A DNA stretch of 64,000 nt from positions 1-64,000 of the IMG/VR virus record IMGVR_UViG_3300031787_007892; one strand, given 5' to 3'. This document shows positions 15,431 to 23,921 of the stretch, piece by piece. Position numbers and translations under genes: made by a program. The notes under the pieces were generated by a model. That model did not search any database and was not told the DNA's origin. It worked only from the letters and a program-made list of their open reading frames with translations. Position 1 is the first letter of the stretch, and the number at the start of each line of letters is the position of its first letter. Source of the DNA: a virus.

Positions 15431-15961
15431 TTAATTTTCCTTTACTGATGTTTTCTTTCTTCCGGCAATTACCTTAGCCCATTTAGATTTGAACTTCTCA
15501 TAATATCCTGTTAGTTTACTAATAGTATCCATAAACTTCTCGTCGAGTTTTAATTGGTTACCATTAATATATACACCATTTTGTTCACCAATTGTCATAA
15601 AAAATTCAATATCGTGGTCAATAATTTTACCACTCCATTCTACAGAATTTTTATACAAGTTTAAAGGACCAAAATCTGTCAAATCAGATACTTCAGAAAC
15701 AAATTCGTCCATTGTCTCTTGGAATGTTGTTTTATCATCAGTAGTGATTGATGTTTCAGTAGCGTTTGTACCATGAATAACTAAGATACCACCTGAAACT
15801 CTATACTTTTTGTATTGGTCTTTTGGTGTTTTTTGTTCATCTTGGTCAATTTTTTCTTCAATATCAGCACCGATATTTGGTGCACCTATTGGTTGTTCTG
15901 TTAGTAATCTTGACCTTTTCAAAAGGTCTTTAATTTCGTCGTATTGATTATTGTTCATCAT
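15431..15961 (-). CDS. Hypothetical protein, putative virion-associated
   Basis: A 176-residue protein. The N-terminus is a charged helix ending LLTEQPIGAPNIGAD, again resembling a prohead-protease site (L-x-E). The rest is a mixed alpha/beta domain without known motif, ending in a basic tail (GRKKTSVKEN). It overlaps the amidase gene by 14 nt. The neighbourhood is lysis-related, but the N-terminus hints at packaging. Either reading is uncertain. Confidence 0.65.
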   Translation of the reverse strand: MMNNNQYDEIKDLLKRSRLLTEQPIGAPNIGADIEEKIDQDEQKTPKDQYKKYRVSGGILVIHGTNATETSITTDDKTTFQETMDEFVSEVSDLTDFGPLNLYKNSVEWSGKIIDHDIEFFMTIGEQNGVYINGNQLKLDEKFMDTISKLTGYYEKFKSKWAKVIAGRKKTSVKEN

Positions 15962-16508
15962 TAAAGTTTTCTAATAAATATACGAAGTTGAAAGCTGGCG
16001 ACAAATCTGTGTAATCTTCTGACAAATTACTTCTATTAATTATTCCGTTGAATTTTTCAACCCCGTTTAATTTGGTATTATGACCTATAAATTTTTTTGG
16101 TATTTTGAATTCTTCACATAATGTAGTACACAATTTAACCAAACTTTGTAATTGTTCTTCACTGTATTTGTCCCAAAAATATTTGTTTCTCCATTTTCTT
16201 TCATGAACATCTGTAACTTTGTTTCCCAACCAATTTGAATAAGTTGTTGATAGTAAATTTTTATTTACCCAACCTAAGTTTTCTAAACAAATAACAATTG
16301 ATTTATCACCAAGTTTTTTATCTTCTAAAAACTCTGAGGATTTTTCAGGTGATAATGTCTCAACAACTGAACCATCCTTTAATATAACATAATTGGGAAG
16401 TCGGTCATACTTCCCATTATTTCTAAAATCTAGTGACGTTAAATAATCTTTTCCCACCCTTGATGTGTGGCTTAAAATTATTAATTTTTTCTTTTTTGAT
16501 TCAGTCAT
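15948..16508 (-). CDS. N-acetylmuramoyl-L-alanine amidase-like endolysin
   Basis: A 186-residue Amidase_2/PGRP-fold enzyme that would cut the amide bond between MurNAc and L-alanine. Strand one gives LIILSHTS with H14 as first zinc ligand. PNYVILKDGSVVETL is the typical core strand pair. GHNTK gives H143 and YTDLSPAF gives D168 as the other ligands, in the H-H-D pattern of this family. No signal peptide is present, so export would need a holin. It sits between spanin-like genes and a multi-span membrane protein, which supports a lysis role. Confidence 0.8.
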   Translation of the reverse strand: MTESKKKKLIILSHTSRVGKDYLTSLDFRNNGKYDRLPNYVILKDGSVVETLSPEKSSEFLEDKKLGDKSIVICLENLGWVNKNLLSTTYSNWLGNKVTDVHERKWRNKYFWDKYSEEQLQSLVKLCTTLCEEFKIPKKFIGHNTKLNGVEKFNGIINRSNLSEDYTDLSPAFNFVYLLENFNDEQ

Positions 16509-17313
16509 TCTTCGTATAAACTAATCTGTTTATTTGTGGTTCAATAACAGGTTCGTCATCTACAAAGTATAATTGTTCTGATGGTGTAGGTGTAGGAGGT
16601 ATAACTTCATTTACAGTATCATTTACAGTATCATTTACAGTATCAGTTACTGGTTCATTAATTTCAGTCTTTTGATTGTATTTTTTTTCGAATAACTCTT
16701 GTAATTTATTCAAATCATCTTGAGTTGGTATGTATGGTTGATATTTTTCAACAATTTCTTTTTCTTTTTTACCAGCTTCTTTAGATATCTCATCAATAAT
16801 TTCATCGGTAACTTCGACCATTGGTATAGTTTCAATTTTTGTTTGTTCAGAATACTTAACCAACATGTGTGCAAATGTTAAGGATATTAATGGTAACATT
16901 CCACCTGAAATTAAAGCTAACCATCTTTTTTGTGCTAACATGTCTGTAATGTCAACTCCAAATGTTTCGAGTAACGGACCCGATAATTCGACCCATTGTT
17001 TAAATAAATCACTTGTCTGATTAATAAATGAATAAGCAAAAAATACGTTACCAACAAACTGAATAAAAGTTACAATCAAAAATGGAACATAGACAAATCT
17101 ACCCATGTTCGCTGAAATACCAGCAAGTGCTCCAAGAGCGGCAATTTCAATTGCTACGGACAAATAAATTGCCCAAGAAAAAGGGTTAGTTAAACCATAA
17201 AAAGTTGTTACGTGACTAATGGAAACAAAGGCAACTAATAAAATAGGAATTGTAAATGACGTAGCAATAATTCCTTTTAGATTTTCTCTAACCCAATTCT
17301 TCAAGTTCTTCAT
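16501..17313 (-). CDS. Four-helix membrane protein, holin candidate
   Basis: A 270-residue protein. Residues about 12-35, 45-68, 73-95 and 130-150 are hydrophobic helices. The remaining 110 residues form a charged cytoplasmic tail with three TDTVN/NDTVN repeats and a Pro/Thr stretch. It overlaps the amidase gene by 8 nt and begins at the stop of the next small membrane gene. A holin role is possible from position, but the long tail is unusual for a holin, so a structural membrane role is an alternative. Confidence 0.6.
   Translation of the reverse strand: MKNLKNWVRENLKGIIATSFTIPILLVAFVSISHVTTFYGLTNPFSWAIYLSVAIEIAALGALAGISANMGRFVYVPFLIVTFIQFVGNVFFAYSFINQTSDLFKQWVELSGPLLETFGVDITDMLAQKRWLALISGGMLPLISLTFAHMLVKYSEQTKIETIPMVEVTDEIIDEISKEAGKKEKEIVEKYQPYIPTQDDLNKLQELFEKKYNQKTEINEPVTDTVNDTVNDTVNEVIPPTPTPSEQLYFVDDEPVIEPQINRLVYTKND
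16609..16650. repeat. 12-bp tandem repeat in membrane-protein tail
   Basis: The unit TTTACAGTATCA is repeated about three and a half times in frame, giving the peptide series TDTVNDTVNDTVN. Repeat number could change by slippage without breaking the frame. Confidence 0.8.
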
Positions 17314-17573
17314 TATTTTTTATCTTCTTCGTTTTTATAGTGATTAATCGGAACGTGTTCCTTGTCACTAAGTTCTTCAATTTCAAGAGTTTTCCAATTA
17401 GGTGTTGTCTTGATAATTTCTTTCATCTTTTGTTCTGTAACAATTTTTGAGTTAATAGAATCAACTTGTTTTTTTAATCTTGAAACTTCAGAACCTGTTC
17501 CACAAGTACGGAATAATACCAGTACTAAAACGACCAAAAGAATCCACTCTAAATTTTCTTTAATCTTTTTCAT
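17313..17573 (-). CDS. Small membrane-anchored protein (86 aa)
   Basis: An N-terminal membrane helix (residues about 8-25) is followed by a short coiled coil and a charged C-terminus. It may be another spanin-like or holin-accessory protein, but no family signature is present. It is the first gene of the lysis-region operon. A GGTATTTATTA motif lies about 14 nt upstream of the ATG. Confidence 0.65.
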   Translation of the reverse strand: MKKIKENLEWILLVVLVLVLFRTCGTGSEVSRLKKQVDSINSKIVTEQKMKEIIKTTPNWKTLEIEELSDKEHVPINHYKNEEDKK

Positions 17574-17603
17574 AATGTTTTTTTATTAATAAATACCAAA
17601 TTT

Positions 17604-18431
17604 TTATAAATAGTCAAATAATGTTGAACACTCATTACGTAATTTACGTAACGCTTTTTCTTTAATTTGACGAACTCTTTCCTTAGTCAATTTAAAATCA
17701 TTACCGATGTCTTCAAGTGTTCTTGGAGTTCCAGTTAGTCCAAAATAGTCCTCAACAATAATTCTTTCACGTTCATCCAAGATGCTCAAAATGGAAAGTA
17801 GTTTTTCTTTTAACATTTCCTCAGTATTCAACCCTTCGTCAGGCATTGAAGCGTTTTGGTTAATAATCATATCCAAAAGTGTATCACCATCTTCATTAAT
17901 TGTTTGTTGCAAATTAATTGTAGTTGGGAGTGTGGCTAATCTACTGTCGAGTTCCGAAATACCTTTATCGACTTCTTTCTTTGCCCTGTGTAGCTCTTGA
18001 ACCACATTTACAGGAAGACGAATTGTTCGTGCGTTTTCATTAAGGGATTGTAAGATTGATTGTTTAACCCACCAAACAGCGTATGAAATAAAACGTAATT
18101 TTTTAGTCCAATCGAAGTTTTGAATGGCTTTTATTAATCCTAAGTTCCCTTCAGCAATCAAATCTGAAAGGTCTAATCCTTGATTTTGGTATTGTTTAGC
18201 AACTGTAATTACAAAACGTAAATTACCTTCGAGTAATTCTTTGTGAATCTGTTGTTTTTGACGCTCAGTACAATTTATATCTAAAATCAAATCTGACAGT
18301 TGACGTTCACGGTCAGGTGTCATTACTTTTAGTTTACGAATGTCCTTAAGGTATGATGAAATTTCTTCTTGGTTAATAGAACCTGTGTTCTTAGTTGTTT
18401 GGTGGTTTTTAGATAGCTCTGGAGTAGTCAT
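17604..18431 (-). CDS. RNA polymerase sigma-70 family factor, Bacteroidota primary-sigma-like
   Basis: A 275-residue sigma factor. Region 1.2 is near residues 22-45. Region 2 (about 68-131) includes NLRFVITVAKQYQNQGL, DLIAEGNLGLIKAI and FISYAVWWVKQSILQSL for core binding and -10 recognition. A shortened region 3 follows, and region 4 near 225-270 ends LTKERVRQIKEKALRKLR as the -35 helix-turn-helix. It closely resembles the short RpoD of Bacteroidota. It would redirect host RNA polymerase to phage promoters or support host-type promoters. It overlaps the upstream gene by 23 nt. It is distinct from T4 gp55-type late sigma proteins, which lack most of these regions. Confidence 0.95.
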   Translation of the reverse strand: MTTPELSKNHQTTKNTGSINQEEISSYLKDIRKLKVMTPDRERQLSDLILDINCTERQKQQIHKELLEGNLRFVITVAKQYQNQGLDLSDLIAEGNLGLIKAIQNFDWTKKLRFISYAVWWVKQSILQSLNENARTIRLPVNVVQELHRAKKEVDKGISELDSRLATLPTTINLQQTINEDGDTLLDMIINQNASMPDEGLNTEEMLKEKLLSILSILDERERIIVEDYFGLTGTPRTLEDIGNDFKLTKERVRQIKEKALRKLRNECSTLFDYL

Positions 18432-18966
18432 AAAGTAGTTCTTTTTCTTGGTTTGTTAGTTTGTCGATTCCGACTGTTTTTATTTTGTCTAATAGTTCGT
18501 CTAATGTTGGCACGTTTGCCTGTTCATATATATCATCAGGTTCATTTTTGGAACCAAACAAGTTGGTCAAAACATGTTCCATGACTTCAGATATGTGTTT
18601 TATGTCAGTATTTTCGGACAATTTGTCAGTTTTTAGCGTGTTTTCATTATCTAAATCCATTAAGTCATCTTCAATGTCTTTAGGTAACGATACTAATATA
18701 TTTTTATTGTGTGGTAATAAAATATAATTGTCAATTATATCTTCTAACACAATTTTACAGAACTCTTTGATATCCTTTGGTGTCTCTTCTGTTTCGAAAT
18801 GTGAAATCACATATTCATCTGTAAAATGAAACTTCATAAAATTTGAACATAAAACAGGTTCAAATTGTCCTAAAATTTGTTCTAATAGAAAGTTATTGTT
18901 TTTAAAATCACCGAACAACAACAGGAAATACTTTGTACCTACAACTTCTCTTTTTTTATTTGACAT
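18409..18966 (-). CDS. Hypothetical protein upstream of sigma factor
   Basis: A 185-residue acidic protein. The C-terminal segment PTLDELLDKIKTVGIDKLTNQEKELLYDYS matches a short helical motif (DKI...GI..LT..E...L) often found at the end of Bacteroidota proteins. That motif's function is not established to my knowledge. The gene overlaps the sigma gene by 23 nt, so it may regulate or accompany it, for example as an anti-sigma or co-activator (speculative). Confidence 0.7.
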   Translation of the reverse strand: MSNKKREVVGTKYFLLLFGDFKNNNFLLEQILGQFEPVLCSNFMKFHFTDEYVISHFETEETPKDIKEFCKIVLEDIIDNYILLPHNKNILVSLPKDIEDDLMDLDNENTLKTDKLSENTDIKHISEVMEHVLTNLFGSKNEPDDIYEQANVPTLDELLDKIKTVGIDKLTNQEKELLYDYSRAI

Positions 18967-18967
18967 A

Positions 18968-18975
18968 TATTTATA
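18968..18975 (+). promoter_or_regulatory. TATTTATA motif, putative phage promoter
   Basis: TATTTATA lies exactly 4 nt before the ATG at 18980. The 13-nt gap between divergent genes leaves no room for a conventional leader. Confidence 0.4.
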
Positions 18976-18979
18976 TTTT

Positions 18980-19264
18980 ATGAAACAGATTATTATTACT
19001 GAAAATCAATTAGCAAATATAGCTAAAAAACTTAATAAAACCAAAAAAAATATTAAGGAAGGAAACGATATGAATGTTTCTAACTATATGTTTTTTGGTA
19101 ACATTGAACAGATGCATAGACAATTAGGATTGTTATTAGAATTAGACCCACAAATGGTTGACTCTATTATACAAGACGGACATGATTGGGCTGATGACCA
19201 CATTTCCGAAGCGAAAACAAATATAGACCAAGTATTTGATTTTATGATGAATAAAATTGATTAA
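18980..19264 (+). CDS. Hypothetical protein (94 aa) with ITENQL-type N-terminus
   Basis: The start at 18980 was preferred over an upstream in-frame ATG inside the divergent gene because the product then begins MKQIIITENQLANIAKKLNK. This is a helix of the same style as the other putative packaging peptides in the window. The rest is acidic and helical (EQMHRQLGLLLELDPQMV, DGHDWADDHI). Function is unknown. A strong terminator follows 45 nt after the stop, so it is a single-gene unit. Confidence 0.75.
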   Translation: MKQIIITENQLANIAKKLNKTKKNIKEGNDMNVSNYMFFGNIEQMHRQLGLLLELDPQMVDSIIQDGHDWADDHISEAKTNIDQVFDFMMNKID

Positions 19265-19308
19265 AATTATTGAGGACTAAATCCTCCGATTACCAAGAAA
19301 TAAAAAGA

Positions 19309-19335
19309 CCTCCTATTAATCATAGGAGGTTTTTT
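19309..19335 (+). terminator. Rho-independent terminator, plus strand
   Basis: CCTCCTAT and ATAGGAGG form a perfect 8-bp stem with a 5-nt loop, followed by TTTTTT. It ends the single-gene unit at 18980-19264. The hairpin also encodes the last residues of a minus-strand small protein. Confidence 0.9.
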
Positions 19336-19447
19336 GTTTTCTTGAATATACTTTTTTGGATTTTACAACCCTCACAACATTTTTTCTACGAACAATTTGT
19401 GCGATGTGTCCGTCTGATAAACCCTGTTTCCAATCTTTCTTTTCCAT
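19316..19447 (-). CDS. Small basic protein (43 aa)
   Basis: The peptide starts MEKKDWKQGLSDGHIAQIVR and continues with RKNVVRVVKSKKVYSRK; it is strongly basic and could bind nucleic acid. The coding is supported by a sigma-A-type promoter whose -7 box lies 7 nt before the ATG, and by a sensible composition. The 3' end runs through the plus-strand terminator hairpin. No family is recognised. Confidence 0.55.
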   Translation of the reverse strand: MEKKDWKQGLSDGHIAQIVRRKNVVRVVKSKKVYSRKQKTSYD

Positions 19448-19454
19448 AACAATA

Positions 19455-19486
19455 CAAAGATACTACTAAATACGCAATTAACCAAA
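19455..19486 (-). promoter_or_regulatory. Bacteroidota sigma-A type promoter
   Basis: On the minus strand, TTTG at 19483-19486, a 20-nt spacer and TATCTTTG at 19455-19462 fit the consensus. It drives the 43-residue basic protein and lies just after the gp46-like gene. Confidence 0.6.
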
Positions 19487-19490
19487 CTAA

Positions 19491-21860
19491 TTACTGTATT
19501 ACCTTTGAAATATTATCTTCTTTTTTAATCTTAACTACGTTGTCCGACCAATTTGATACCAATGGGTTGTGGGTAATTACAAACACTTTTTCAAAGTAAT
19601 CCTTAATCTTAGTAAAAAATTCCCCTACCATGTCAAGGTTTTCATTCGATACCTTACCAAACACCTCGTCAAATACAACTATGTTTGGTTTAGGTAGTGA
19701 ACATACTTTACTTAAAACCGCTCTTAGTGCCAATGAGGCGATTGTCCTTTCAAAACCTGAACCACTTGCCATTAGTTTTTCAACACCTGTCCCATTGTCA
19801 ACCATCACAAATTCAACTTCATTCTTGTCATTAATTCTAACTTCAAGTTTAAAGAACGCACTATCTTGTAACAATCTTTGTAACTCATCGTTAATCAATG
19901 GTGTCATGGTTTTCATAATCATTTTTGAAATACCGTTCTTACCAAAGATTTCCAAGTAGGTTTTATAAATCTTTTCTTTTTCGAACTCGGATGCAATTTG
20001 TGTTATGATACCTTGTTTGTTTTTGATATCACGTTCACAATTCTGAATCATCGTTTTGTTGGAAGATATTTTAGATGTGTGAGATGTTTTTTCACGTTCA
20101 ATTTCTTCTATGCGAAGATTAGCTTTAATGATTTGTTCTTCAATGCTCTTGTTCTTTTCAATCTTTGTTTGAACTTGGTGATATCTTTCAAGTTTCCCCT
20201 CAGCATTGGCGAGCTTGAGACCGTCTGCCTCAAGAGTAAGTTCATACTTTTCTTTGATGAGTTTGCTCTTCTCGTATTGTTCGAATTCTTTCTTAATTTG
20301 TACATATTCTTTTTCTTTTGTATTAAGTTCTATTAAAACACAATTTAGGTTTTCACTTTGTTCCTTCAGGGAGTCTATTTCTGAAAGTTTAGCTTGTGTT
20401 AAAGCTGCGTTCATTAAATCAATTCCACAGTGTTCACATTTGATTCCACCTGACACTGTCTTGGACAATTGGACCAATTCGTTAATCTTTACATCAACAA
20501 GTGTTTTTTGTTTGTAATTGTCATTGTAAGATTCTTTAATTAAATCATACTCATCCTCTTTAAAGTACTTTGATGGTTCAACCACATCAACTTCTTTGAT
20601 TTGTAATTTGGTTGTATTAATCTTTCCTTTGAGAGTTGTAATCTCGGATTCAAGTGTTGACAAATTAAGAACTAACAATTCGTGGTCGATATCATTGTAT
20701 TTTTGTGAAATCAACCCTTCTTTGTAATCCCTACCTTTTGTTAACCTTGTATCTGCATCTAAAATCTTGACATCTAAATCTTTGTTTTCATTTTCATAGC
20801 TTACAATTTTACCTTCTAAATCTATAATATCAGATTTTAATGTCTCGGTATTATAGACATTCGACATCATTGATTTGTTAAATTCAGAGTAGAGTTCCTT
20901 ACCAGTCTCTTCTTTTTTCTTCAAGAATTCAAGACCCAAAAATCTTGATAAGACCTGACCACGAGCGGTTGGTTTGGCTTCCAATAAGTCTTCCAAATTT
21001 GACGCTGTGGTCAAGATTGTCATTAAGAAGTCATCAATATCCCCAATTGAATTCTTGATGAAACTTTCGGTCTCCCTTCTTTGTTCACCTGTGAAATTTT
21101 GTAATTGTCCATCAGCAAGTTTTTTAAAGAAGTCCAATTCAGTTTTTACATTCCATTCACCTGATTTGGCTTTTTTTCTTTCAATTTGACGAACAATAAT
21201 GTATTCTTCACCATCAATCATAATGTCACCCCTAACTGATACTTTGTTCTTATCAGAAAATCTGTTGAAAATTTCTTCGGCTTTGGTTGTCTTGGTTGTG
21301 GTGTTAAAGAATAAGAAAAGTAACAAGTCGACAGTTAAGACCGTCTTTCCACCAAAGTTTGGTGGGTCTGACTCAACAACTGTGATACCATTACATTGGT
21401 CAAAATCTAGCACCTGATTTTCACCATAAGACAAGAAGTTTGAAAACTCAATTTTCTTAATGTACCACTTTTTAAATGCGGTAACCTCTTGTGATGTCAT
21501 TTTATTTTCAACCGCAGTATCCAACTTAATAACATCATCAAATATGTTATCTTGTCCCTTCTGTTTAAGAAGTTCTTTCATCAATTCAATCTGGTAGTTT
21601 CGGTCCATTATATTGAACGAAACGTCCACAGTTTGTTTTACATCACTAGATGTTTTAACTTTGGTTAATACGTTTATGTTTGTTGAGTTATATTTCTTTG
21701 AGAAGTATGTTCTAACACTTTTGATTCTTTCTTGTGTGAAATTTTCAGCAGTATCCTCCCACACCACTTGGACATATGGATTTTCAAGTTTACTTACATC
21801 TAATTTGTGTGTCATAAATTTAAAGTTCGGTACTATCGGTGGGTTGAATAGGTCCATCAT
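19491..21860 (-). CDS. Recombination ATPase/nuclease subunit (T4 gp46 / SbcC / Rad50-like)
   Basis: A 789-residue SMC-type ATPase that pairs with the Mre11-like nuclease encoded at 23133-23921. The N-terminal P-loop region is PPNFGGKTVL (a variant of GxxGxGKT). Long coiled coils flank a zinc hook CEHC near residues 474-477. The C-terminal lobe has the signature-like ASGSGFERTIASLALR, Walker B NIVVFDEVFGKV and the H-loop VFVITH. The complex resects DNA ends for recombination-dependent replication. A second Met is at residue 2. It overlaps the upstream small gene by 41 nt. Confidence 0.93.
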   Translation of the reverse strand: MMDLFNPPIVPNFKFMTHKLDVSKLENPYVQVVWEDTAENFTQERIKSVRTYFSKKYNSTNINVLTKVKTSSDVKQTVDVSFNIMDRNYQIELMKELLKQKGQDNIFDDVIKLDTAVENKMTSQEVTAFKKWYIKKIEFSNFLSYGENQVLDFDQCNGITVVESDPPNFGGKTVLTVDLLLFLFFNTTTKTTKAEEIFNRFSDKNKVSVRGDIMIDGEEYIIVRQIERKKAKSGEWNVKTELDFFKKLADGQLQNFTGEQRRETESFIKNSIGDIDDFLMTILTTASNLEDLLEAKPTARGQVLSRFLGLEFLKKKEETGKELYSEFNKSMMSNVYNTETLKSDIIDLEGKIVSYENENKDLDVKILDADTRLTKGRDYKEGLISQKYNDIDHELLVLNLSTLESEITTLKGKINTTKLQIKEVDVVEPSKYFKEDEYDLIKESYNDNYKQKTLVDVKINELVQLSKTVSGGIKCEHCGIDLMNAALTQAKLSEIDSLKEQSENLNCVLIELNTKEKEYVQIKKEFEQYEKSKLIKEKYELTLEADGLKLANAEGKLERYHQVQTKIEKNKSIEEQIIKANLRIEEIEREKTSHTSKISSNKTMIQNCERDIKNKQGIITQIASEFEKEKIYKTYLEIFGKNGISKMIMKTMTPLINDELQRLLQDSAFFKLEVRINDKNEVEFVMVDNGTGVEKLMASGSGFERTIASLALRAVLSKVCSLPKPNIVVFDEVFGKVSNENLDMVGEFFTKIKDYFEKVFVITHNPLVSNWSDNVVKIKKEDNISKVIQ

Positions 21861-22026
21861 TTTCTGTGGTTCCTGAATTTTTTATGTGTTCCTCATGTAA
21901 TGCTTTCAAATGTTCAACCATTTTCTGATTATACATTTTTTGATACATCTTACCCAATTGGTCAATCTGAGTGTTTCGTTGTTGCACTTTCTTTTTGTGG
22001 TCTTTTCTATTTCTTGATTTTGGCAT
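21820..22026 (-). CDS. Small basic protein (68 aa)
   Basis: The N-terminal half (MPKSRNRKDHKKKVQQRN) is very basic and the C-terminal half acidic. It probably binds nucleic acid or a protein partner. It overlaps the gp46-like gene by 41 nt and follows a terminator, so it likely begins a new transcript. The promoter upstream is not obvious. Confidence 0.65.
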   Translation of the reverse strand: MPKSRNRKDHKKKVQQRNTQIDQLGKMYQKMYNQKMVEHLKALHEEHIKNSGTTENDGPIQPTDSTEL

Positions 22027-22071
22027 CTGTGAAAAATATTAATGTTGTTTAAGTATAAGAAAAATAAATGA

Positions 22072-22111
22072 TTAAAAAAAGAAGTCCCTGTAAACTTTCG
22101 CTTACAAGGAC
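22072..22111 (-). terminator. Rho-independent terminator
   Basis: On the minus strand, GTCCTTGTAA pairs with TTACAGGGAC (one G-T pair) around a GCGAAAGT loop, followed by TTCTTTTTTTAA. It closes the operon that runs from the primase or nuclease genes to the membrane protein at 22134. Confidence 0.82.
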
Positions 22112-22133
22112 CGTATTTTAGATTTAAATTAGG

Positions 22134-22466
22134 TTATTTTTTTTCGAACCATTCAATGATTGCGTTGACCGCCCAAACTGAACCAGATGCTAACATACCA
22201 TCAAAAAATGTACTTGCAATTATGTTTGTATCAAAACAATACTTGGTCGGTGAAAACAACACCAAACTCATAAAAAATCCAACCCATGTTGATGTACACA
22301 TCATACATTTCAGTAATCCTGATAAAAATTCACCTAATGATTGAAATGGTGCATATTCATCTGCTCCCCATTTATAAAGACCAGCTCTTAAGGATTCAAA
22401 TATTGAACCGTAAACTAAAATTTGACTCATTCCATAAGCCATTAAAATCCAAATTGTTAACCACAT
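22134..22466 (-). CDS. Membrane protein, DUF1360-like
   Basis: A 110-residue protein with three likely membrane helices. The segment LSGLLKCMMCTSTWVGFFMSL resembles the Cys-x-x-Cys plus Trp motif of DUF1360 membrane proteins. Function of the family is unknown. It is the last gene before a terminator, 8 nt after the coiled-coil gene. Confidence 0.6.
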   Translation of the reverse strand: MWLTIWILMAYGMSQILVYGSIFESLRAGLYKWGADEYAPFQSLGEFLSGLLKCMMCTSTWVGFFMSLVLFSPTKYCFDTNIIASTFFDGMLASGSVWAVNAIIEWFEKK

Positions 22467-22474
22467 ATTTTAAA

Positions 22475-23131
22475 TTATTTGTATAAAGTATCATCTAAAT
22501 TTGAGGAACGTAAATACTTTGCCCTCTCGTTTATTTCATTATTTTTTTGTTGTTCTGTTAATTTTTTGTTCAACTCATCAATCTCAATATTCTTATCTCT
22601 AAGGTTCTTCATTAAAGATTGAATTGTATTTTGCAATTGTTGTGAATTGTTGTTATCGTGGAAAATATTTTCCATTTCTGTCATCTTAGTGGAAAATACT
22701 ACTAGTTCTGACTCTAATTCTTCTATTTTAGTGGAAAATATTTTTTTTTCAGATTCTAACTGTTGTATTTTTAACAACAGTTCATTCTCACTTGTTTTGT
22801 CACTAATATATTCTATTTTTGTTACAACGGTCTCTACAGGAACCTCTTTGATAACCACTCGGTCAACAGGTACTTCTTTAATAACTTCAACAATTTTTTC
22901 AACCTCTTTAATCACTTCAACAGGAATTTCCACCCGTTTTTCACGGATTACCTCCTTTTCCACCCATTTTTCTTGAATCCCACCCATATTTCCCACAAGT
23001 CCGTACTTTTCAATGTTATATCCGGTCTTGAATGATTTCTTAATCAACTCATCAATTGTGATGTTATTAAGTTTGCAAAATAACTCAACCTCCTGTTGTT
23101 CAGAATAAGATAGAGTTATTTTGTGTTCCAT
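22475..23131 (-). CDS. Coiled-coil protein with VPVE-type repeats
   Basis: A 218-residue protein. The N-terminal 50 residues look like a helical DNA- or protein-binding module (LSYSEQQEVELFCKLNN). Residues about 55-100 carry imperfect repeats of IPVEVIKEV / VPVDRVVIKEV, and residues about 110-200 form a long coiled coil. I chose the ATG at 23131 because the upstream in-frame Met lies in the nuclease gene. It starts 1 nt after that gene's stop region, so the two are coupled. Confidence 0.7.
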   Translation of the reverse strand: MEHKITLSYSEQQEVELFCKLNNITIDELIKKSFKTGYNIEKYGLVGNMGGIQEKWVEKEVIREKRVEIPVEVIKEVEKIVEVIKEVPVDRVVIKEVPVETVVTKIEYISDKTSENELLLKIQQLESEKKIFSTKIEELESELVVFSTKMTEMENIFHDNNNSQQLQNTIQSLMKNLRDKNIEIDELNKKLTEQQKNNEINERAKYLRSSNLDDTLYK

Positions 23132-23132
23132 A

Positions 23133-23921
23133 TTAATAGTTGTGAAGTTTTTCAGTCCCTGATTCAATAATAGAATAATCATCCATTTTGAATACCAAGA
23201 AAGGTTTTGGGTTTTCTAAATCCACAAATTCGTATTTATCATTTTCAACATCATAAATACCGTATCCATGTGACTTTACTGTTTCACCAAAATTTTGTTG
23301 AATCGTTGACCCAACCATATAAGCTTTCTTTTGGCCGGGAATATCAAAGACTTGGCGCTTATGGATATCACCACAAAGCACAAGGCTACAACCCATAAAA
23401 CGATGTGTATCGAACCCTTCTTCAAATTTATAACCAACATCTGTAGTAAGACCGACAATCGGTCCATGAAATAATCCAATCTTAACATTTTGCGAATTCG
23501 GGTCAATGTCGGGTGTAATGTTGTGGTCCATAAGTGAGTAAACCACCCAATCAATATTTTCATCTTTATAAACTCCTCTATTTTTATAATAATTTATTTG
23601 TTCATTTTGTAGTGAATCAATAATTGGTGATAGAGCATCCAACCTTGATGAGTTGTTTTCAAGGAAATCATGGTTTCCAATAATTAATACTGTTTTGGCA
23701 ATCTTAGAACATTCGGTCAGTGTCCAAGCAACAAACTCAATTAGTTCTGGTGTCATTTGATTCTTTGAATGGACTAAATCTCCCGTAAATACAATACGGT
23801 CAGGTGCAATTTCTCTCCATTGTTCAAACATTGTATTTAAAATACCACGATACAAATCATGGTCTTTAAACATCCTTACGTGTAAATCTGAAAAGTGTAC
23901 GAGTTTTTTAATCATTATCAA
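23133..23921 (-). CDS. Recombination nuclease subunit (T4 gp47 / SbcD / Mre11-like)
   Basis: A 262-residue metallophosphoesterase-type DNA nuclease. The metal-binding motifs are in order: SDLH (D12, H14), TGDLV (D48), GNHD (N83, H84), LFHG near 154 and GDIH near 186. It works with the gp46-like ATPase to process DNA ends during recombination-dependent replication. The true start may be the Met at residue 3 (MIKKLVHFSDLH). It overlaps the upstream zinc-ribbon gene by 14 nt. Confidence 0.93.
   Translation of the reverse strand: MIMIKKLVHFSDLHVRMFKDHDLYRGILNTMFEQWREIAPDRIVFTGDLVHSKNQMTPELIEFVAWTLTECSKIAKTVLIIGNHDFLENNSSRLDALSPIIDSLQNEQINYYKNRGVYKDENIDWVVYSLMDHNITPDIDPNSQNVKIGLFHGPIVGLTTDVGYKFEEGFDTHRFMGCSLVLCGDIHKRQVFDIPGQKKAYMVGSTIQQNFGETVKSHGYGIYDVENDKYEFVDLENPKPFLVFKMDDYSIIESGTEKLHNY

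Noticed and set aside
20206-20517. Plus-strand frames of 100 or so codons inside the gp46-like gene
   Set aside because: They are Ser/Phe-rich shadows of the coiled-coil coding strand, as are those at 19630, 19998 and 20974.
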